A DNA stretch of 64,000 nt from an uncultured Oceanisphaera sp. (GCF_947495715.1 NZ_CANLZU010000020.1:1-64000); one strand, 5' to 3'; numbered from the stretch's first letter, positions 17,765 to 28,640 are shown. The notes: generated by a model not told the origin, from the sequence alone. Program-made: numbers and translations.

Positions 17765-18901
17765 TCAGCGATTGTTGATGGCGGCAATCATGCGATGCAG
17801 GGCCTCGTCCAGCATGGCGCGGGAGCAACCGAAGTTGAGCCGGACAAAATCGCTGCCGCCGAACTGGCCGCCGGGTGACAGACCCACGCCGGCCTGTTCG
17901 AAAAAGCCGATGGCATCGTCCAGTTTCAGCGCACTGATATCAACCCAGGCCAGATAGGTGGCTTCCGGCGCCAGTACCTTGATGCCGGGCACCTGGTTCA
18001 GGCGTTCAACCAACAAGTCCCGGTTCTGGCGCAGATAGGTTATCTGGGCATCGAGCCAGTCGTCACCGTCCCGATAGGCGGCTTCGGCTGCCACAAAGCC
18101 GAGCAGGTTGACGTCGGCCATGATGCCACGAGCGGCGCGGGTAAAGCGGGTACGCAGCTCGGGGTTGGGCACGATGGCAAAAGAGCAGCACAGGCCGGCG
18201 ATGTTGAAGGTCTTGCTGGGTGCCATCAGGATCACACTGCGGCTGGCGGCATCGTCGTCCAGGGCGGCGTAGGGGATATGAGGCTTGCCTTCATCCAGCA
18301 GCAGGTCGCAGTGAATCTCGTCCGAGCAGACAATCAGGTTATGACGCTTGGCAATGTCGTTGATGGCCAGCAACTCTTCACGGGTGTAAATAGTGCCACC
18401 CGGATTGTGCGGATTGCAGAACAGCAGCAGTTCGCTTTCCTTGGCTTGCTCTTCCAACTGCTCCAGATCCAGCAGCCAGCGACCGTCTTTTTCGACCATC
18501 TCCACATAGGCGGCCTTGCGGCCATGAAAGCCCGGCGCATGCAGAAACGGGTAATAAATCGGTTTGGGGGTGAGCACGGCACTGCCGGGTTCGCTGAAAG
18601 TCTGGCAGGCCAGGTTAAGAGCAGGAACAACACCGGGCATATACACCAGCCAGTCGGCTTCGATTTGCCAGCCGTAACGGTCGGCCATGCGTTGTATGAT
18701 CAGTTCGGTCAGCTGCGGGCTGGGCCGACTGTAGCCGAAAATGCCGTGTTCCACTCGCTCACTCAATGCCTCGATCACGGCGGGCGGCGCCTTGAATTCG
18801 GTGTCCGCCACCCACATCGGCAAAATATCGGTGCCTTCGTATTTCAGCCACTTCAGGGCACGGGTAGGGCGGCGGTCTATCCACTGATCAAAATCAAACA
18901 T
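17765..18901 (-). CDS. PatB/MalY-type aminotransferase, cystathionine beta-lyase
   Basis: A 378-residue PLP enzyme of fold type I. N-terminal MFDFDQWIDRRPTRALKW, the CNPHNPGG motif and the PLP Lys in MAPSKTFNIAGL are hallmarks of the PatB/MalY family, which cleave cystathionine and other cysteine S-conjugates to pyruvate, ammonia and a thiol. The start has AAGGAA upstream. No methionine gene is adjacent, so its physiological role is open. It lies downstream of a LysR gene in the same orientation. Confidence 0.9.
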   Translation of the reverse strand: MFDFDQWIDRRPTRALKWLKYEGTDILPMWVADTEFKAPPAVIEALSERVEHGIFGYSRPSPQLTELIIQRMADRYGWQIEADWLVYMPGVVPALNLACQTFSEPGSAVLTPKPIYYPFLHAPGFHGRKAAYVEMVEKDGRWLLDLEQLEEQAKESELLLFCNPHNPGGTIYTREELLAINDIAKRHNLIVCSDEIHCDLLLDEGKPHIPYAALDDDAASRSVILMAPSKTFNIAGLCCSFAIVPNPELRTRFTRAARGIMADVNLLGFVAAEAAYRDGDDWLDAQITYLRQNRDLLVERLNQVPGIKVLAPEATYLAWVDISALKLDDAIGFFEQAGVGLSPGGQFGGSDFVRLNFGCSRAMLDEALHRMIAAINNR

Positions 18902-18961
18902 CGGGGTTCCTTGTCAAATGCGAGGCCATCAGCATAAGGAAGCCGCTTCGGCCTGGCAAGA

Positions 18962-19906
18962 TCAAGGTGCCGGTAGCGTTCCTTCACGATAGTTCGAGCT
19001 TGCCGTGTTTTCACCGATAGGGGTGGTTTCATGATCGCCGTAATGATGGCGGATCAGGCTCAGCAGCAGGCTGGCGGCCGGACCCGGTGGCATGGGGCGG
19101 GGCAGTATCAAATGGGTAAAACGCTTGCGCAGTGCCTGATTCGCCATGGGCAGGCGTTGCAGCAGACCGCTGTCGATCATCGGCGCCACCACTTCCAATG
19201 GCAACCAGGCAAAGCCGACCCCACGGCGCAGCAGCGACAGGGTGTCGTGCAGGTGGTTGATAATCCAGCGCTGTTCCGCCCGTTCCCAGCCTTCTTCCTG
19301 CTCGCTGCCATCGGCCAGAATCAGTTCCAGCTCGGAATCAAGCTCATGGGCGGTGACCTCATCGAATCGAGCCAGTGGATGTTCGGGGGCGCAGACCGGG
19401 ATGTAAACGGTGGTAGCCAAGGGCAGGCTGGTCACCCCACTAAAGGCGCGACAGGCAAACACCAGGTCGGCGGCCTGTTTGTTCACCACCGCCTGGCAGC
19501 CCGAAGGCTGGGCTTCGACCAGGTGAATACGGCAACCGCGCGAGCGAGGGGAAAAGTCTGCCAACGCCTGATACAAGGGCTGACGGGGGAGGGATGCTTC
19601 TACCACTACGCGCAGAATGGGCTCCCAGCCGCTGGCCAGTACCCCGGCGAGCAGCTCCAGTTCTTCTATGCCCTGAGTCAGTTTGCGTGAGCGGCGCAGG
19701 AACACCTCTCCTTCCGGCGTCAGATACGCCTTGCGGCCTCGAACTTCCAGCAGGGGGACACCCAGCCCCTGCTGCAGCTTGGCCACGGCGTGGTTGAGCG
19801 ACGACTGGCTTTTACAGAGCTGTTCCGCCGCCTGGGCATAGCCGCCGCAGTCGACGACCGCCTGAAAAATTCGCCATTGTTCTACCGTGCTCTTGGGACG
19901 ATACAT
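18962..19906 (-). CDS. LysR-family transcriptional regulator
   Basis: A 314-residue regulator with an N-terminal winged helix (AVVDCGGYAQAAEQLCKSQSS) and a LysR substrate-binding domain from about 95. The effector is unknown. It is 60 bp upstream of the PatB-like gene and on the same strand, so a shared transcript is possible. An inverted repeat GGGGTCA/TGACCCC at 19933-19954 lies just upstream and could be an operator. Confidence 0.9.
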   Translation of the reverse strand: MYRPKSTVEQWRIFQAVVDCGGYAQAAEQLCKSQSSLNHAVAKLQQGLGVPLLEVRGRKAYLTPEGEVFLRRSRKLTQGIEELELLAGVLASGWEPILRVVVEASLPRQPLYQALADFSPRSRGCRIHLVEAQPSGCQAVVNKQAADLVFACRAFSGVTSLPLATTVYIPVCAPEHPLARFDEVTAHELDSELELILADGSEQEEGWERAEQRWIINHLHDTLSLLRRGVGFAWLPLEVVAPMIDSGLLQRLPMANQALRKRFTHLILPRPMPPGPAASLLLSLIRHHYGDHETTPIGENTASSNYREGTLPAP

Positions 19907-20008
19907 GAGTGGTGCCTCATCCTTTTGGCAATGGGGTCAAGCTGTTATGACCCCGGAGTTAATAAACCCGTACGCTTAGTTTTAGACGAAGTCCGGCGGC
20001 CTGTCAGC

Positions 20009-20776
20009 TTATTGGTCGGCGCGGGGGCGGACTTTGTCGGCCTGGGCATCCAGTGACTGGCCGTTGACCTCCCGGCTGTCATTACCCATCAGATACAGGT
20101 ACAGCGGCATGAGATCCTTGGGCGTACGCAGGGTCGACGCGTCTTCGCCGGGGTAGGCCCGAGCCCGCATCTCGGTACGGGTGGCGCCCGGGTTGATGCA
20201 GTTGACGCGCACGCCGGTGTTGTCGAGCTCGTCCGCCAGTACTTCCATCATGCCTTCGGTGGCGAATTTGGATACCGCATAGCTGCCCCAGTAGGCCCGG
20301 CCCCGTTTACCCACGCCGGAGCTGGTATAAACGATGGCGGCGCCGGGGGTGGCCTTGAGTAGCGGCAACAGCGCCTGAGTCATCAGAAACTGGGACTTGA
20401 GGTTAACCTGCATCACGCTGTCCCACTCGTCTTCTCCGATCATCTCGAAGGGGCCAAGTGCGCCCAGTTGGCCGGCGTTGAACAGCACGCCGTCCAGGCG
20501 GCCGAATTGCTGTTTGATGGTTTCGGCCATGTCCAGGTAATGCTGTTTGGTCGCGCCCTGCAAATCCAGCGGAATAATCGCCGGCTCGGGGCTGCCCTGG
20601 GCCAGCAGTTCATCGTAGACCGCTTCCAGTTTTTTCACGGTTTTGCCCAGCAGAATGACGGTGGCACCATGAGCACCATAGCTCAGCGCCGCCTCGCGGC
20701 CAATGCCGCTGCCGGCACCGGTGACCAGAATCACCTTGTCGTTGAGTAAGTCGGGGGATGCATGATAATCGAGCAT
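20009..20776 (-). CDS. yciK: YciK-family SDR oxidoreductase
   Basis: A 255-residue short-chain dehydrogenase with cofactor motif TGAGSGIG, NAG motif and a YAVSK active site. MLDYHASPDLLNDKVILVTG matches the YciK family N-terminus; an earlier in-frame Met would add seven residues. In E. coli yciK lies near sohB and topA, as here. The substrate is not known. Confidence 0.92.
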   Translation of the reverse strand: MLDYHASPDLLNDKVILVTGAGSGIGREAALSYGAHGATVILLGKTVKKLEAVYDELLAQGSPEPAIIPLDLQGATKQHYLDMAETIKQQFGRLDGVLFNAGQLGALGPFEMIGEDEWDSVMQVNLKSQFLMTQALLPLLKATPGAAIVYTSSGVGKRGRAYWGSYAVSKFATEGMMEVLADELDNTGVRVNCINPGATRTEMRARAYPGEDASTLRTPKDLMPLYLYLMGNDSREVNGQSLDAQADKVRPRADQ

Positions 20777-20964
20777 GTGCCTGTGTTCTCTCAGCAAAAA
20801 TCAAAGTAGTCGGATCAAACCAGACTCTGGCCACGGATACCAGCCTCTGAGATCAAAAGTTGGCAGGAAAAGGGTAAATGAAAAGCACCGGCGGCAAAAA
20901 GCCCGTTGGTGTTCGCCGCGAGGGCTTTTACAATGGGGATCGATTTGGGTCTCAAGGAAATCTT

Positions 20965-21987
20965 ATGCTGGAATTTTTATACGAATATGGCCTGTTCATG
21001 GCCAAGAGTGTGACCTGGGTGCTGGCCATCGGCGCCGTGGTGGCCTTGGTCGCCGGGACCGCCATGCGCCAAAAGCGGGGAGAGGATCGGCTGGAGGTCG
21101 AGGATCTCGGCGCCGGGTTGCGTCGCCAGCAGCAACGGCTGCAACTGGCCTCGGCGGCCAACGACAACGAGCGCAAGGCGCTCAAGCAGCAATTCAAACA
21201 GCAGGCCAAAGACGAGAAAAAAGCCGAAGAGACGGGTAAACGACTCTATGTGCTCGACTTCAAGGGCAGCATGGATGCCCATGAAGTGAGCGGCCTCAGC
21301 CGGGAAATCACCGGTCTGCTGCAGTTGGCTCGCGAAGGGGACGAGGTGCTGCTGAACCTGGAGTCCGGCGGTGGCGTGGTGCATGGCTACGGCCTCGGGG
21401 CCGCCGAGCTGGCGCGACTCAAGGCCAAGGGACTGCATCTTACGGTGGCGGTCGACAAGGTAGCCGCCAGTGGCGGTTACATGATGGCCTGTGTGGCCGA
21501 GCGTATTATCGCCGCGCCCTTCGCCATCGTCGGCTCCATCGGGGTGGTGGCACAGTTGCCCAACTTCAATAAATTCCTCAAGAGCAAAGACATCGACGTC
21601 GAGCTGCATACCGCCGGCCAATACAAACGCACCCTGACCCTGTTTGGCGAGAACGACGACGAAGGTCGCGCCAAGTTCCGCGAAGAGCTGGAGGTGATTC
21701 ACCGTCGGTTCAAGGACTTTATCGCCGAGAATCGGCCGGCTTTGGCGCTGGACGAGGTGGCGACCGGTGAGCACTGGCTGGCGACCGATGCCCGGGAACT
21801 GGGGCTGGTGGACGAGCTGATGACCAGCAGCGATTACCTGTTGGCAGCGAGTGCCGACAAGCGGGTGATCCGGCTGCACTACCAACCGAAACAGACGATC
21901 AAGGATAAGCTGGGCAAGGCGGTGGAAGCGGGCGTCAGCCGGGGCTTGATGAAGCTCGTGGAAGCGGGACAACGCCCCTTCGGCTGA
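20965..21987 (+). CDS. sohB: SohB inner membrane protease of the SppA family
   Basis: A 340-residue membrane-anchored peptidase. One N-terminal membrane helix (VTWVLAIGAVVALVAGTAM) is followed by a charged coiled stretch and a ClpP-like serine protease domain. Ser of KVAASGGYM and Lys of AGQYKRTLT form the expected Ser-Lys dyad. AAGGAA lies upstream of the ATG at 20965. SohB is thought to degrade membrane or periplasmic peptides. Divergent from yciK. Confidence 0.95.
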   Translation: MLEFLYEYGLFMAKSVTWVLAIGAVVALVAGTAMRQKRGEDRLEVEDLGAGLRRQQQRLQLASAANDNERKALKQQFKQQAKDEKKAEETGKRLYVLDFKGSMDAHEVSGLSREITGLLQLAREGDEVLLNLESGGGVVHGYGLGAAELARLKAKGLHLTVAVDKVAASGGYMMACVAERIIAAPFAIVGSIGVVAQLPNFNKFLKSKDIDVELHTAGQYKRTLTLFGENDDEGRAKFREELEVIHRRFKDFIAENRPALALDEVATGEHWLATDARELGLVDELMTSSDYLLAASADKRVIRLHYQPKQTIKDKLGKAVEAGVSRGLMKLVEAGQRPFG

Positions 21988-21993
21988 TCAAGT

Positions 21994-22085
21994 TCGGGGA
22001 ATAGGGGATAGGGAATAGGGACTGGGGAATAGGGAATGGGGAGTTGGGATCAGGTTTGCCGGTCTTCCCCAATCCCCAATCCCTG
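21994..22085. repeat. G-rich low-complexity repeat between convergent genes
   Basis: Degenerate repeats of GGGGAATA/GGGATA run from 21994 to 22050. They are followed by their rough complement CCCCAATCCCCAATCCC at 22067-22083, so the stretch can fold back on itself. The runs of three to four G could also form a quadruplex. It lies between the sohB and astB stops. Confidence 0.7.
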
Positions 22086-22093
22086 GTTTTTAA

Positions 22094-23431
22094 CTACCGC
22101 TGGAAGGGGTAGACGGAGCCCAGCTGCAGTATCTGGGTCAGCTCGTCCAGGGCCGAACGAGACTCCAGCAACAGCGCCGGATCACGCAGATCGTTCAGGC
22201 TCAGGCTGTCGCGGTAATGGCGGTCTACCCATTGATTCAGTCGGCCGAACAGCGCCTCGTTCATCAGGCAGGCGGGGTTGGTGGCCGCATGCTCGGCGGC
22301 GGTCATCGCCACCCGCAGTCGCAGGCAGGCCGGACCACCGCCGTTACGCATGCTTTGCTTCACGTCCATGAAGTGGACTTCCCGAATGGGGGTGTTCAGG
22401 GTCAGCAGCTTGTCCAGATAGGCCTTGACGCTGGGGGTGTCGGCGCATTCCGACGGCGCGATAATCGCCATGTGGCCGGGGCGCAGCGTCACTATCTGGG
22501 TATTGAACAGGTAGCTTTTCACCGCGTCAAGTACCGGCACCTCGGCGGTGGGGACTTCGATGAAGTGCAGCTCGGTTTCGGGCAGCTTGCGGCGGATATC
22601 GTCCAGTGCGGCATGGGTGTCGAGAAAGGCCTGCTGATGGTAAAACAGCACATTCTGGTTGCCGACCGCAATCACGTCGTTATGGAATACGCCCTGATCG
22701 ATCACCTCCGGATTCTGGGCAATGAAAATGGCGGTGTCGTCATTCAGACCGTGCAGGCGGGCCACGGCACGAGAGGCTTCCAGGGTCTGGCGAGCCGGAT
22801 AGCGGCGCGGCGCCGGCCGGCTTTGATCGAAGGCGCTGCGGCCATACACGAACAGCTCGACGCCGGCCTGGCCGTAGTCGGCACACAGGCGGGTGTGGTT
22901 GGCGGCGCCCTCGTCACCGAAATACTCGTTGGCGGGCAGGGCGGCGTGGTGGCAAAAATAACGATCGTCGGCAAAAACCCGGCCCAGAATTCGGCCGGTC
23001 ACTTCGTGTTCGATGGAGCGATGAAACTTGTTGGTCAGGTTGGCCGGGGTAAAGTGAATACGGCCATCCAGCGTATCGGCGCCGGGTGAAACGGTGGCGG
23101 CGTTGGCAGTCCACATGCTGGACGCGGAACAACAGGCGGCCAGCAGCACCGGATCTTCGCGAAAGGCTTTTTCCAGCACCTGGGCGTCGCTGCCGGTAAA
23201 ACCCAGTCGGCGCAGGGTTTGAATATCGGGGCGCTCCTGGGGGGCCAGTACCCCCTGTACCAGACCCAGATCGCTTAGCGCTTTCATTTTCTGCAGGCCC
23301 TGCTTGGCGGCCTGTTTGGGACTGGAGGCATCCTGCGCATTGCTTTGAGAGGCTACATTGCCGTAAGAAAGGCCGGCGTAGTTATGGGTAGGGCCAACCA
23401 GACCGTCGAAGTTAGCTTCAAACTGTACCAT
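22094..23431 (-). CDS. astB: N-succinylarginine dihydrolase
   Basis: A 445-residue enzyme that hydrolyses N2-succinylarginine to succinylornithine, CO2 and two ammonia, step two of the AST pathway. It is full length and begins [20 protein letters not shown], a strong family signature; the catalytic Cys lies in [16 protein letters not shown] precedes the start. It is separated from astE and stands next to topA rather than other ast genes. astA, astC and astD are not in the window. Confidence 0.96.
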   Translation of the reverse strand: MVQFEANFDGLVGPTHNYAGLSYGNVASQSNAQDASSPKQAAKQGLQKMKALSDLGLVQGVLAPQERPDIQTLRRLGFTGSDAQVLEKAFREDPVLLAACCSASSMWTANAATVSPGADTLDGRIHFTPANLTNKFHRSIEHEVTGRILGRVFADDRYFCHHAALPANEYFGDEGAANHTRLCADYGQAGVELFVYGRSAFDQSRPAPRRYPARQTLEASRAVARLHGLNDDTAIFIAQNPEVIDQGVFHNDVIAVGNQNVLFYHQQAFLDTHAALDDIRRKLPETELHFIEVPTAEVPVLDAVKSYLFNTQIVTLRPGHMAIIAPSECADTPSVKAYLDKLLTLNTPIREVHFMDVKQSMRNGGGPACLRLRVAMTAAEHAATNPACLMNEALFGRLNQWVDRHYRDSLSLNDLRDPALLLESRSALDELTQILQLGSVYPFQR

Positions 23432-23767
23432 TATATTGTCCTTTTAAATGGTTAAAATAGCCGAGATAATTCTGAGTTGCGCCATTATATGTGGATTTTT
23501 CAAGGAGATGTAACCCGAATTTAACAACAGATTATGCTTTAATCATAACAATGCATAAAAAGCGGTCGAACAGGCAACTTAAGCAAAAAAGCGGTTGATT
23601 CCTGCAGGTATGAAGGTGTTAATAAGTAAATATAAATTCACTCAACTTTTTTTCGGCCCTGGCCTGGTAAGTTTGCTTTTTGCGGCTTTTTCACTTATAC
23701 AGCCGTCATTACCTTGCCGCCGTACCCCTGAGTTGGGGGCCAGACCTTAAGGACCTATACGCGCTTT
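23432..23767. promoter_or_regulatory. Divergent promoter region, astB / topA
   Basis: AT-rich, no gene. For topA, TTGCTT at 23673-23678 and TATACA at 23696-23701 are spaced 17 bp. Upstream, TTATGC (23528) and GCATAA (23552) flank an AT core and could be arginine-repressor half sites for astB; that part is weak. Confidence 0.55.
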
Positions 23768-26398
23768 ATGAGCAAATCCCTCGTTATCGTGGAATCGCCC
23801 GCCAAGGCAAAAACCATCAACAAATATCTGGGTAAAGACTTCATCGTCAAATCCAGTGTCGGTCATGTGCGGGATTTGCCCACCGCCGGCTCCTCTGCCG
23901 CCAAAAAAACCGGAGGTAAAAAAGCCGACACCAAGCAGCTCAGCCCCGAAGAAAAAGCCCGGCTCAAGCAGCAGAAAGAGCAAAAGGCGCTGATCGCCCG
24001 TATGGGCGTCGATCCCAATAACGGCTGGCAGGCGAATTATCAGGTACTGCCCGGTAAAGAGAAGGTGGTCACCGAATTGCAGGCGCTGGCCGAGAAAGCC
24101 GACACCATCTATCTCGCAACGGATTTGGACCGCGAAGGGGAGGCGATTGCCTGGCACCTTAAAGAGCTGATCGGCGGTGACGATGAGCGCTTCAAGCGGG
24201 TGGTCTTCAACGAAATCACCAAAACGGCCATTCAGGATGCGTTCAGCCGTCCGTCCGATCTTAACCAGAACCGGGTGAATGCCCAGCAGGCGCGCCGCTT
24301 TCTGGACCGGGTCGTGGGCTATATGGTCTCGCCCCTGTTGTGGAAAAAAGTGGCCCGCGGCCTGTCTGCCGGTCGAGTACAATCGGTGGCAGTACGTCTG
24401 CTGGTAGAAAAAGAACGTGAAATCAAGGCGTTCGTACCGGAAGAATACTGGGATATTCAGGCCGATCTGAGCAACAAGGAAAAGCTGGCGCTGTCGATGG
24501 CGGTGGCCAAGTATCAGGGCAAGGAATTCCGCCCGGTCAACGAAGCCCAGACCATGGCGGCGGTGGATGCGCTCAAGGCGAGTCGCTTCGAGGTGGTGTC
24601 GCGTGACGACAAGCCCACCCAGAGCAAGCCGCCGGCGCCCTTTATCACCTCAACCCTGCAGCAGGCGGCCAGTACCCGGCTGAGTTTTGGCGTAAAACGC
24701 ACCATGATGCTGGCCCAGCGTCTGTATGAAGCGGGTTACATCACCTATATGCGAACCGACTCCACCAACCTGAGTCAGGAAGCGGTGGCCGGTGTACGTG
24801 ACTATATTCAGGAGCAGTACGGCCCGGGTTATCTGCCTGAAAATCCCAATGTATACAGCGCCAAGGCCAATGCCCAGGAAGCGCACGAGGCGATTCGTCC
24901 CTCCGATGTAGCCCTGTCCGCCGACAAGCTCGATGGCATGGAAGCGGATGCCAAGCGATTGTACGATCTTATCTGGCGCCAGTTTGTGGCCTGTCAGATG
25001 GTGCCGGCGCTGTACGACAGCAGCACCATTACCGTGCGTGCCGGTGACTACGATCTCAAGGCCCGCGGTCGCATTCTGCGCTTTGCCGGCTGGACCAAGG
25101 TACAGGCCGCCGCTCAGGGCCGCAAAGGCGAAGACACTGTCTTGCCGGCGGTGCAGGCGGGCGAGGTACTGACCCTCGAACAGCTCGATCCCAAGCAGCA
25201 CTTTACCAAGCCACCGGCGCGTTTCACCGAAGCGGCGCTGGTGCGCGAACTGGAAAAACGCGGCATCGGCCGACCTTCCACCTATGCATCCATCATTTCC
25301 ACCATTCAGGATCGGGGTTACGTCAAGGTCGAAAGCCGACGCTTCTATGCGGAAAAAATGGGTGAGATCGTGGCCGATCGGTTGCAGGAAAGCTTTGCCG
25401 AGCTGATGAATTACGACTTTACCGCCCAGATGGAAAGCAAGCTGGATGAAATCGCCGGCGGCAGTCTAAACTGGACTCAGGTGCTGGACGCCTTTTACGC
25501 CGAATTCAGCGAAGATCTGGGCAAGGCGGAGCAGCCGGCGGAAGAGGGCGGTATGCGTGCCAATGAAATGGTGCTGACCGACATCGACTGCCCCACCTGT
25601 GGCCGCAAGATGGGCATTCGAACCGCCAGTACCGGGGTGTTTCTGGGCTGCTCCGGCTATGCCCTGCCGCCCAAGGAGCGTTGCAAGCAGACCATTAACC
25701 TGATTCCGGGTGACGAGTTTGTGCTGGCCAACGACGAAGAGGCGGAGACCGATGCCCTGCGTGCCAAACATCGTTGTGGCAAGTGCGGCACCGCCATGGA
25801 CGCCTATCTGATCGATGACAAGCGAAAACTGCACGTGTGCGGCCAGAACCCGGACTGTGACGGTTACGAACTGGAAGAAGGTCAGTTCAAGCTGAAGGGC
25901 TATGAAGGGCCGGTGATCGACTGTGATCGTTGCGGTGCCGAGATGCAGCTGAAAACCGGCCGCTTCGGCAAGTACATGGCCTGCACCAACGAGGAATGCA
26001 AGAACACCCGCAAGATCCTCAAGAATGGCGAGGTGGCGCCGCCCAAGGAAGATCCGGTGCACCTGCCCGAGTTGCCCTGTACCCAGTCCGACGCCTATTT
26101 CGTACTGCGAGACGGTGCGGCGGGCATCTTCATGGCGGCCAGTAACTTTCCCAAATCGCGGGAAACCCGGGCGCCACTGGTGGAAGAGCTGGTGCAGTTC
26201 AAGGACAGACTGCCCCCCAAGTTCCTGTATCTGGCCGAGGCGCCGACGCAGGATCCGGAAGGTAACAAGGCGGTGGTGCGCTTCAGCCGTAAAAACAAGG
26301 AACAATATGTGATGACCGAGGTCAATAAGAAAGCGACCGGTTGGACGGCACACTATGTTGACGGTAAATGGCAGCAGAGCCAGAAAGGCAAGAAATAA
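23768..26398 (+). CDS. topA: DNA topoisomerase I
   Basis: An 876-residue type IA topoisomerase that relaxes negative supercoils. The TOPRIM domain begins [14 protein letters not shown] and carries [16 protein letters not shown]. Catalytic Tyr327 is in YMRTDSTN. The C-terminal part has three zinc-ribbon Cys clusters ([24 protein letters not shown]) and further zinc-ribbon-like repeats. A predicted promoter lies 67 bp upstream. The gene is flanked by the astB and sohB block as in related genomes. Confidence 0.98.
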   Translation: MSKSLVIVESPAKAKTINKYLGKDFIVKSSVGHVRDLPTAGSSAAKKTGGKKADTKQLSPEEKARLKQQKEQKALIARMGVDPNNGWQANYQVLPGKEKVVTELQALAEKADTIYLATDLDREGEAIAWHLKELIGGDDERFKRVVFNEITKTAIQDAFSRPSDLNQNRVNAQQARRFLDRVVGYMVSPLLWKKVARGLSAGRVQSVAVRLLVEKEREIKAFVPEEYWDIQADLSNKEKLALSMAVAKYQGKEFRPVNEAQTMAAVDALKASRFEVVSRDDKPTQSKPPAPFITSTLQQAASTRLSFGVKRTMMLAQRLYEAGYITYMRTDSTNLSQEAVAGVRDYIQEQYGPGYLPENPNVYSAKANAQEAHEAIRPSDVALSADKLDGMEADAKRLYDLIWRQFVACQMVPALYDSSTITVRAGDYDLKARGRILRFAGWTKVQAAAQGRKGEDTVLPAVQAGEVLTLEQLDPKQHFTKPPARFTEAALVRELEKRGIGRPSTYASIISTIQDRGYVKVESRRFYAEKMGEIVADRLQESFAELMNYDFTAQMESKLDEIAGGSLNWTQVLDAFYAEFSEDLGKAEQPAEEGGMRANEMVLTDIDCPTCGRKMGIRTASTGVFLGCSGYALPPKERCKQTINLIPGDEFVLANDEEAETDALRAKHRCGKCGTAMDAYLIDDKRKLHVCGQNPDCDGYELEEGQFKLKGYEGPVIDCDRCGAEMQLKTGRFGKYMACTNEECKNTRKILKNGEVAPPKEDPVHLPELPCTQSDAYFVLRDGAAGIFMAASNFPKSRETRAPLVEELVQFKDRLPPKFLYLAEAPTQDPEGNKAVVRFSRKNKEQYVMTEVNKKATGWTAHYVDGKWQQSQKGKK

Positions 26399-26542
26399 GC
26401 GTTAAGCCATCACCGCGAACCGGGCCGGCAGACAAGGGCGGCCCTGATGGGGGCGGATTATTACCCTATAACGACTGAGTGAACCGTGATGAAACAGGGA
26501 CGTTAAATTCAATGCAGGCATGCCTGCTAACGGAGACTGAAT

Positions 26543-26707
26543 ATGGATATTCATGACATCAGACCGGGAATGATCTGTCACACCTCGGACGGTTCCGGTT
26601 ATGTGCTGGAAGTCGACATCAACAATCAGCTGGTGCTGTTGCAGCGCGAAGACGAGACGATTCCCTTTCAGGTTCATGTCAGTGAGCTGCAGGAAGAAAG
26701 AAACTGA
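26543..26707 (+). CDS. Small hypothetical protein (54 aa)
   Basis: A short gene starting MDIHDIRPGMICHTSDGSG and ending SELQEERN. GGAGA lies 6 bases upstream of the ATG at 26543. The composition alternates beta-strand-like segments (GYVLEVDINNQLVLLQ), suggesting a small SH3-like barrel. It is on the same strand as topA, 145 bp after its stop. No family recognised; whether it is translated is inference from the ribosome binding site and codon use. Confidence 0.6.
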   Translation: MDIHDIRPGMICHTSDGSGYVLEVDINNQLVLLQREDETIPFQVHVSELQEERN

Positions 26708-26728
26708 GTTTATTTCAAGACCATTAAC

Positions 26729-27082
26729 TTACTGATCCATCAACATCAGAATAGCGGCCAGATCCGGCCGCCATCTGTATTGCGCCATCGACACCCTGTC
26801 CCCTTTCAGTAATATCCCCTCTGCCTGTAACCGTTGCCGTTGCTCATGCCAGCCATCACTGCCTTTGGGCAGACTGATGCGGCCGTTTGCGGCCAGCACC
26901 CGGTGCCAGGGCAGCATAGCGGTATCTTCGGTACGCAGAATACGCCCGACCAGCCGCGCTCTTCCCGGCAGGCCGGCCAGATCCGCCAGTTGCCCGTAAC
27001 TGACCACCTGCCCCGGGGGAACCAGGGCAAGCAGGGTCAGCACCTTGTGGCTGTGAGCGGGACGGTTACTACTGCGAGGCAC
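26729..27082 (-). CDS. Alkyltransferase-like (ATL) DNA-binding protein
   Basis: A 117-residue relative of O6-methylguanine methyltransferase. The active-site motif, normally PCHRV, reads PWHRV here, so the acceptor Cys is replaced by Trp. This is the hallmark of ATL proteins (Atl1, E. coli YbaZ), which bind alkylated bases, flip them out and recruit nucleotide excision repair. The helix-turn-helix GQVVSYGQLADLAG is intact. It starts 4 bp after the chemoreceptor gene and is probably translated from the same mRNA. Confidence 0.93.
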   Translation of the reverse strand: MPRSSNRPAHSHKVLTLLALVPPGQVVSYGQLADLAGLPGRARLVGRILRTEDTAMLPWHRVLAANGRISLPKGSDGWHEQRQRLQAEGILLKGDRVSMAQYRWRPDLAAILMLMDQ

Positions 27083-27086
27083 AGTC

Positions 27087-28640
27087 TCAGGAAAAAGTCC
27101 GGGTCAGATCGTTGAGTCCCTGAGAGCGGTCCAGCAGCTGTTTGCTGGCGTCTTCCACATGAGCGATTTTGTGCAAATTGGTCGAGGACGTTTCGGAAAT
27201 TTGATGGACATTGTGGCTGATCTCTTCTGCCACCAGCTGTTGTTGTTCGGCGGAGGTGGAAATTTGTATGGTAATGCCGACGATGTTGTCAATTTCGGTG
27301 ACGACTCGTGCCAGGCTGGCACTGCCGGTTGCGGCCGCATTCACGCATTCCTGACTGTGTTCCATGTTGGTGTCCATCATGGAGCGCCACCGGGCCAGGG
27401 TTTGCTGGATTTGATTGATGCTGGTCTGAATCTGTTCGGTCGCGCCGTGGGTACGGGTAGACAGGGCGCGTACTTCTTCTGCCACTACCGCAAAACCGCG
27501 ACCATGCTCGCCGGCGCGGGCGGCTTCGATAGCGGCATTCAGCGCCAGCAGGTTGGTCTGGTCGGCAATACCCTGAATTTCACTCATCAGGGTACCGATA
27601 CGCTCCGACTCCTGGGTCAGAGCAAAGGTCGCCTCGGCGGCTTGTTCCGCCTCCCGAGCCAGATCGATAATTTTCTGTTTGGTCTGCTCCAGTTGCCCCT
27701 GGGTCAGGTGGCACTGGTGCTGGGCTTCTTCTGCATTGGCGGCCGCCAGCTGGGTATTGCGGGTGATTTCATTGGCGGTGGCCGACATTTCATCGATGGC
27801 GGCGGCGATTTGATGGGTATCGCTGTCCTGCTGGCTCAGATCGGTGCGAGCGCCGGTCATGGCCTGCATCATGGAACTGGCCAGCCCTTTCAGCGAGTCG
27901 GTGGCGTCATCAACCCGCCCGAGTATGGTACGGGTACGGGCCTGCCACATTTTCAGATGGTAGTCGGCGATGGAGTGGGGCTCATCGCCGGAATAGACCA
28001 GTCGGGAAATACTGTCGTATTCGCGGCCCAGTCCCTGCAAGTAATGCTGGGTGCCAAACAGTGATTTGCGATAGCTTAGCGCAAGCCAGGCGACCGGCAG
28101 CAGGCTCCAGATCAGCTGGCTGCTACCGCCATAGGCAAAGGAGCCGGCCAGCAGTGCCGCCAGGCCGCCGGCCGGTAACCAGGGCGTGATCCGTTTCAGT
28201 GAGAGGCGAACGCCGCCGTTATTCTGTTCCTGCTTCAGTAATTGACGATAGGCCTGCGCGGCCCGGTCACGGGTGCGATCGTCGAGCTGGGTACGCACCG
28301 ACTGATAACCGATTATTTTTCCCTGCTGGTAGATAGGGGTGACATAGGCATCAACCCAGTAATAACGGCCGTCCTTACAACGGTTTTTTACCGCACCGCG
28401 CCAGGCCTGGCCAGCCTTGGCATGTTCCCACAAGTCCTGAAAGGCGGCCTTGGGCATGTCCGGGTGACGCACAATATTATGGTTTTTGCCAATAAGCTCT
28501 TCTGGCTGATAGCCGGCGACACGACAGAATACCTCGTTGGCATAGGTAATAACGCCGCGCAGATCCGTGGTAGAAACCAGTTGTTCCTGGCTGCTGTAGG
28601 TGACTTCCTCGTCAATAACGTGCTGGTTGCTTGTGTTCAT
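27087..28640 (-). CDS. Methyl-accepting chemotaxis protein with PAS domain (Aer type)
   Basis: A 517-residue receptor. An N-terminal PAS domain (about 15-120, [21 protein letters not shown]) resembles the FAD-binding redox sensor of Aer; it is followed by two close membrane helices (about 152-190) with almost no periplasmic loop, a HAMP-like linker and a signalling domain whose tip reads [18 protein letters not shown]. It therefore senses something inside the cell, most likely redox or energy state. No CheR-binding pentapeptide at the C-terminus. In tandem with the ATL gene. Confidence 0.92.
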   Translation of the reverse strand: MNTSNQHVIDEEVTYSSQEQLVSTTDLRGVITYANEVFCRVAGYQPEELIGKNHNIVRHPDMPKAAFQDLWEHAKAGQAWRGAVKNRCKDGRYYWVDAYVTPIYQQGKIIGYQSVRTQLDDRTRDRAAQAYRQLLKQEQNNGGVRLSLKRITPWLPAGGLAALLAGSFAYGGSSQLIWSLLPVAWLALSYRKSLFGTQHYLQGLGREYDSISRLVYSGDEPHSIADYHLKMWQARTRTILGRVDDATDSLKGLASSMMQAMTGARTDLSQQDSDTHQIAAAIDEMSATANEITRNTQLAAANAEEAQHQCHLTQGQLEQTKQKIIDLAREAEQAAEATFALTQESERIGTLMSEIQGIADQTNLLALNAAIEAARAGEHGRGFAVVAEEVRALSTRTHGATEQIQTSINQIQQTLARWRSMMDTNMEHSQECVNAAATGSASLARVVTEIDNIVGITIQISTSAEQQQLVAEEISHNVHQISETSSTNLHKIAHVEDASKQLLDRSQGLNDLTRTFS

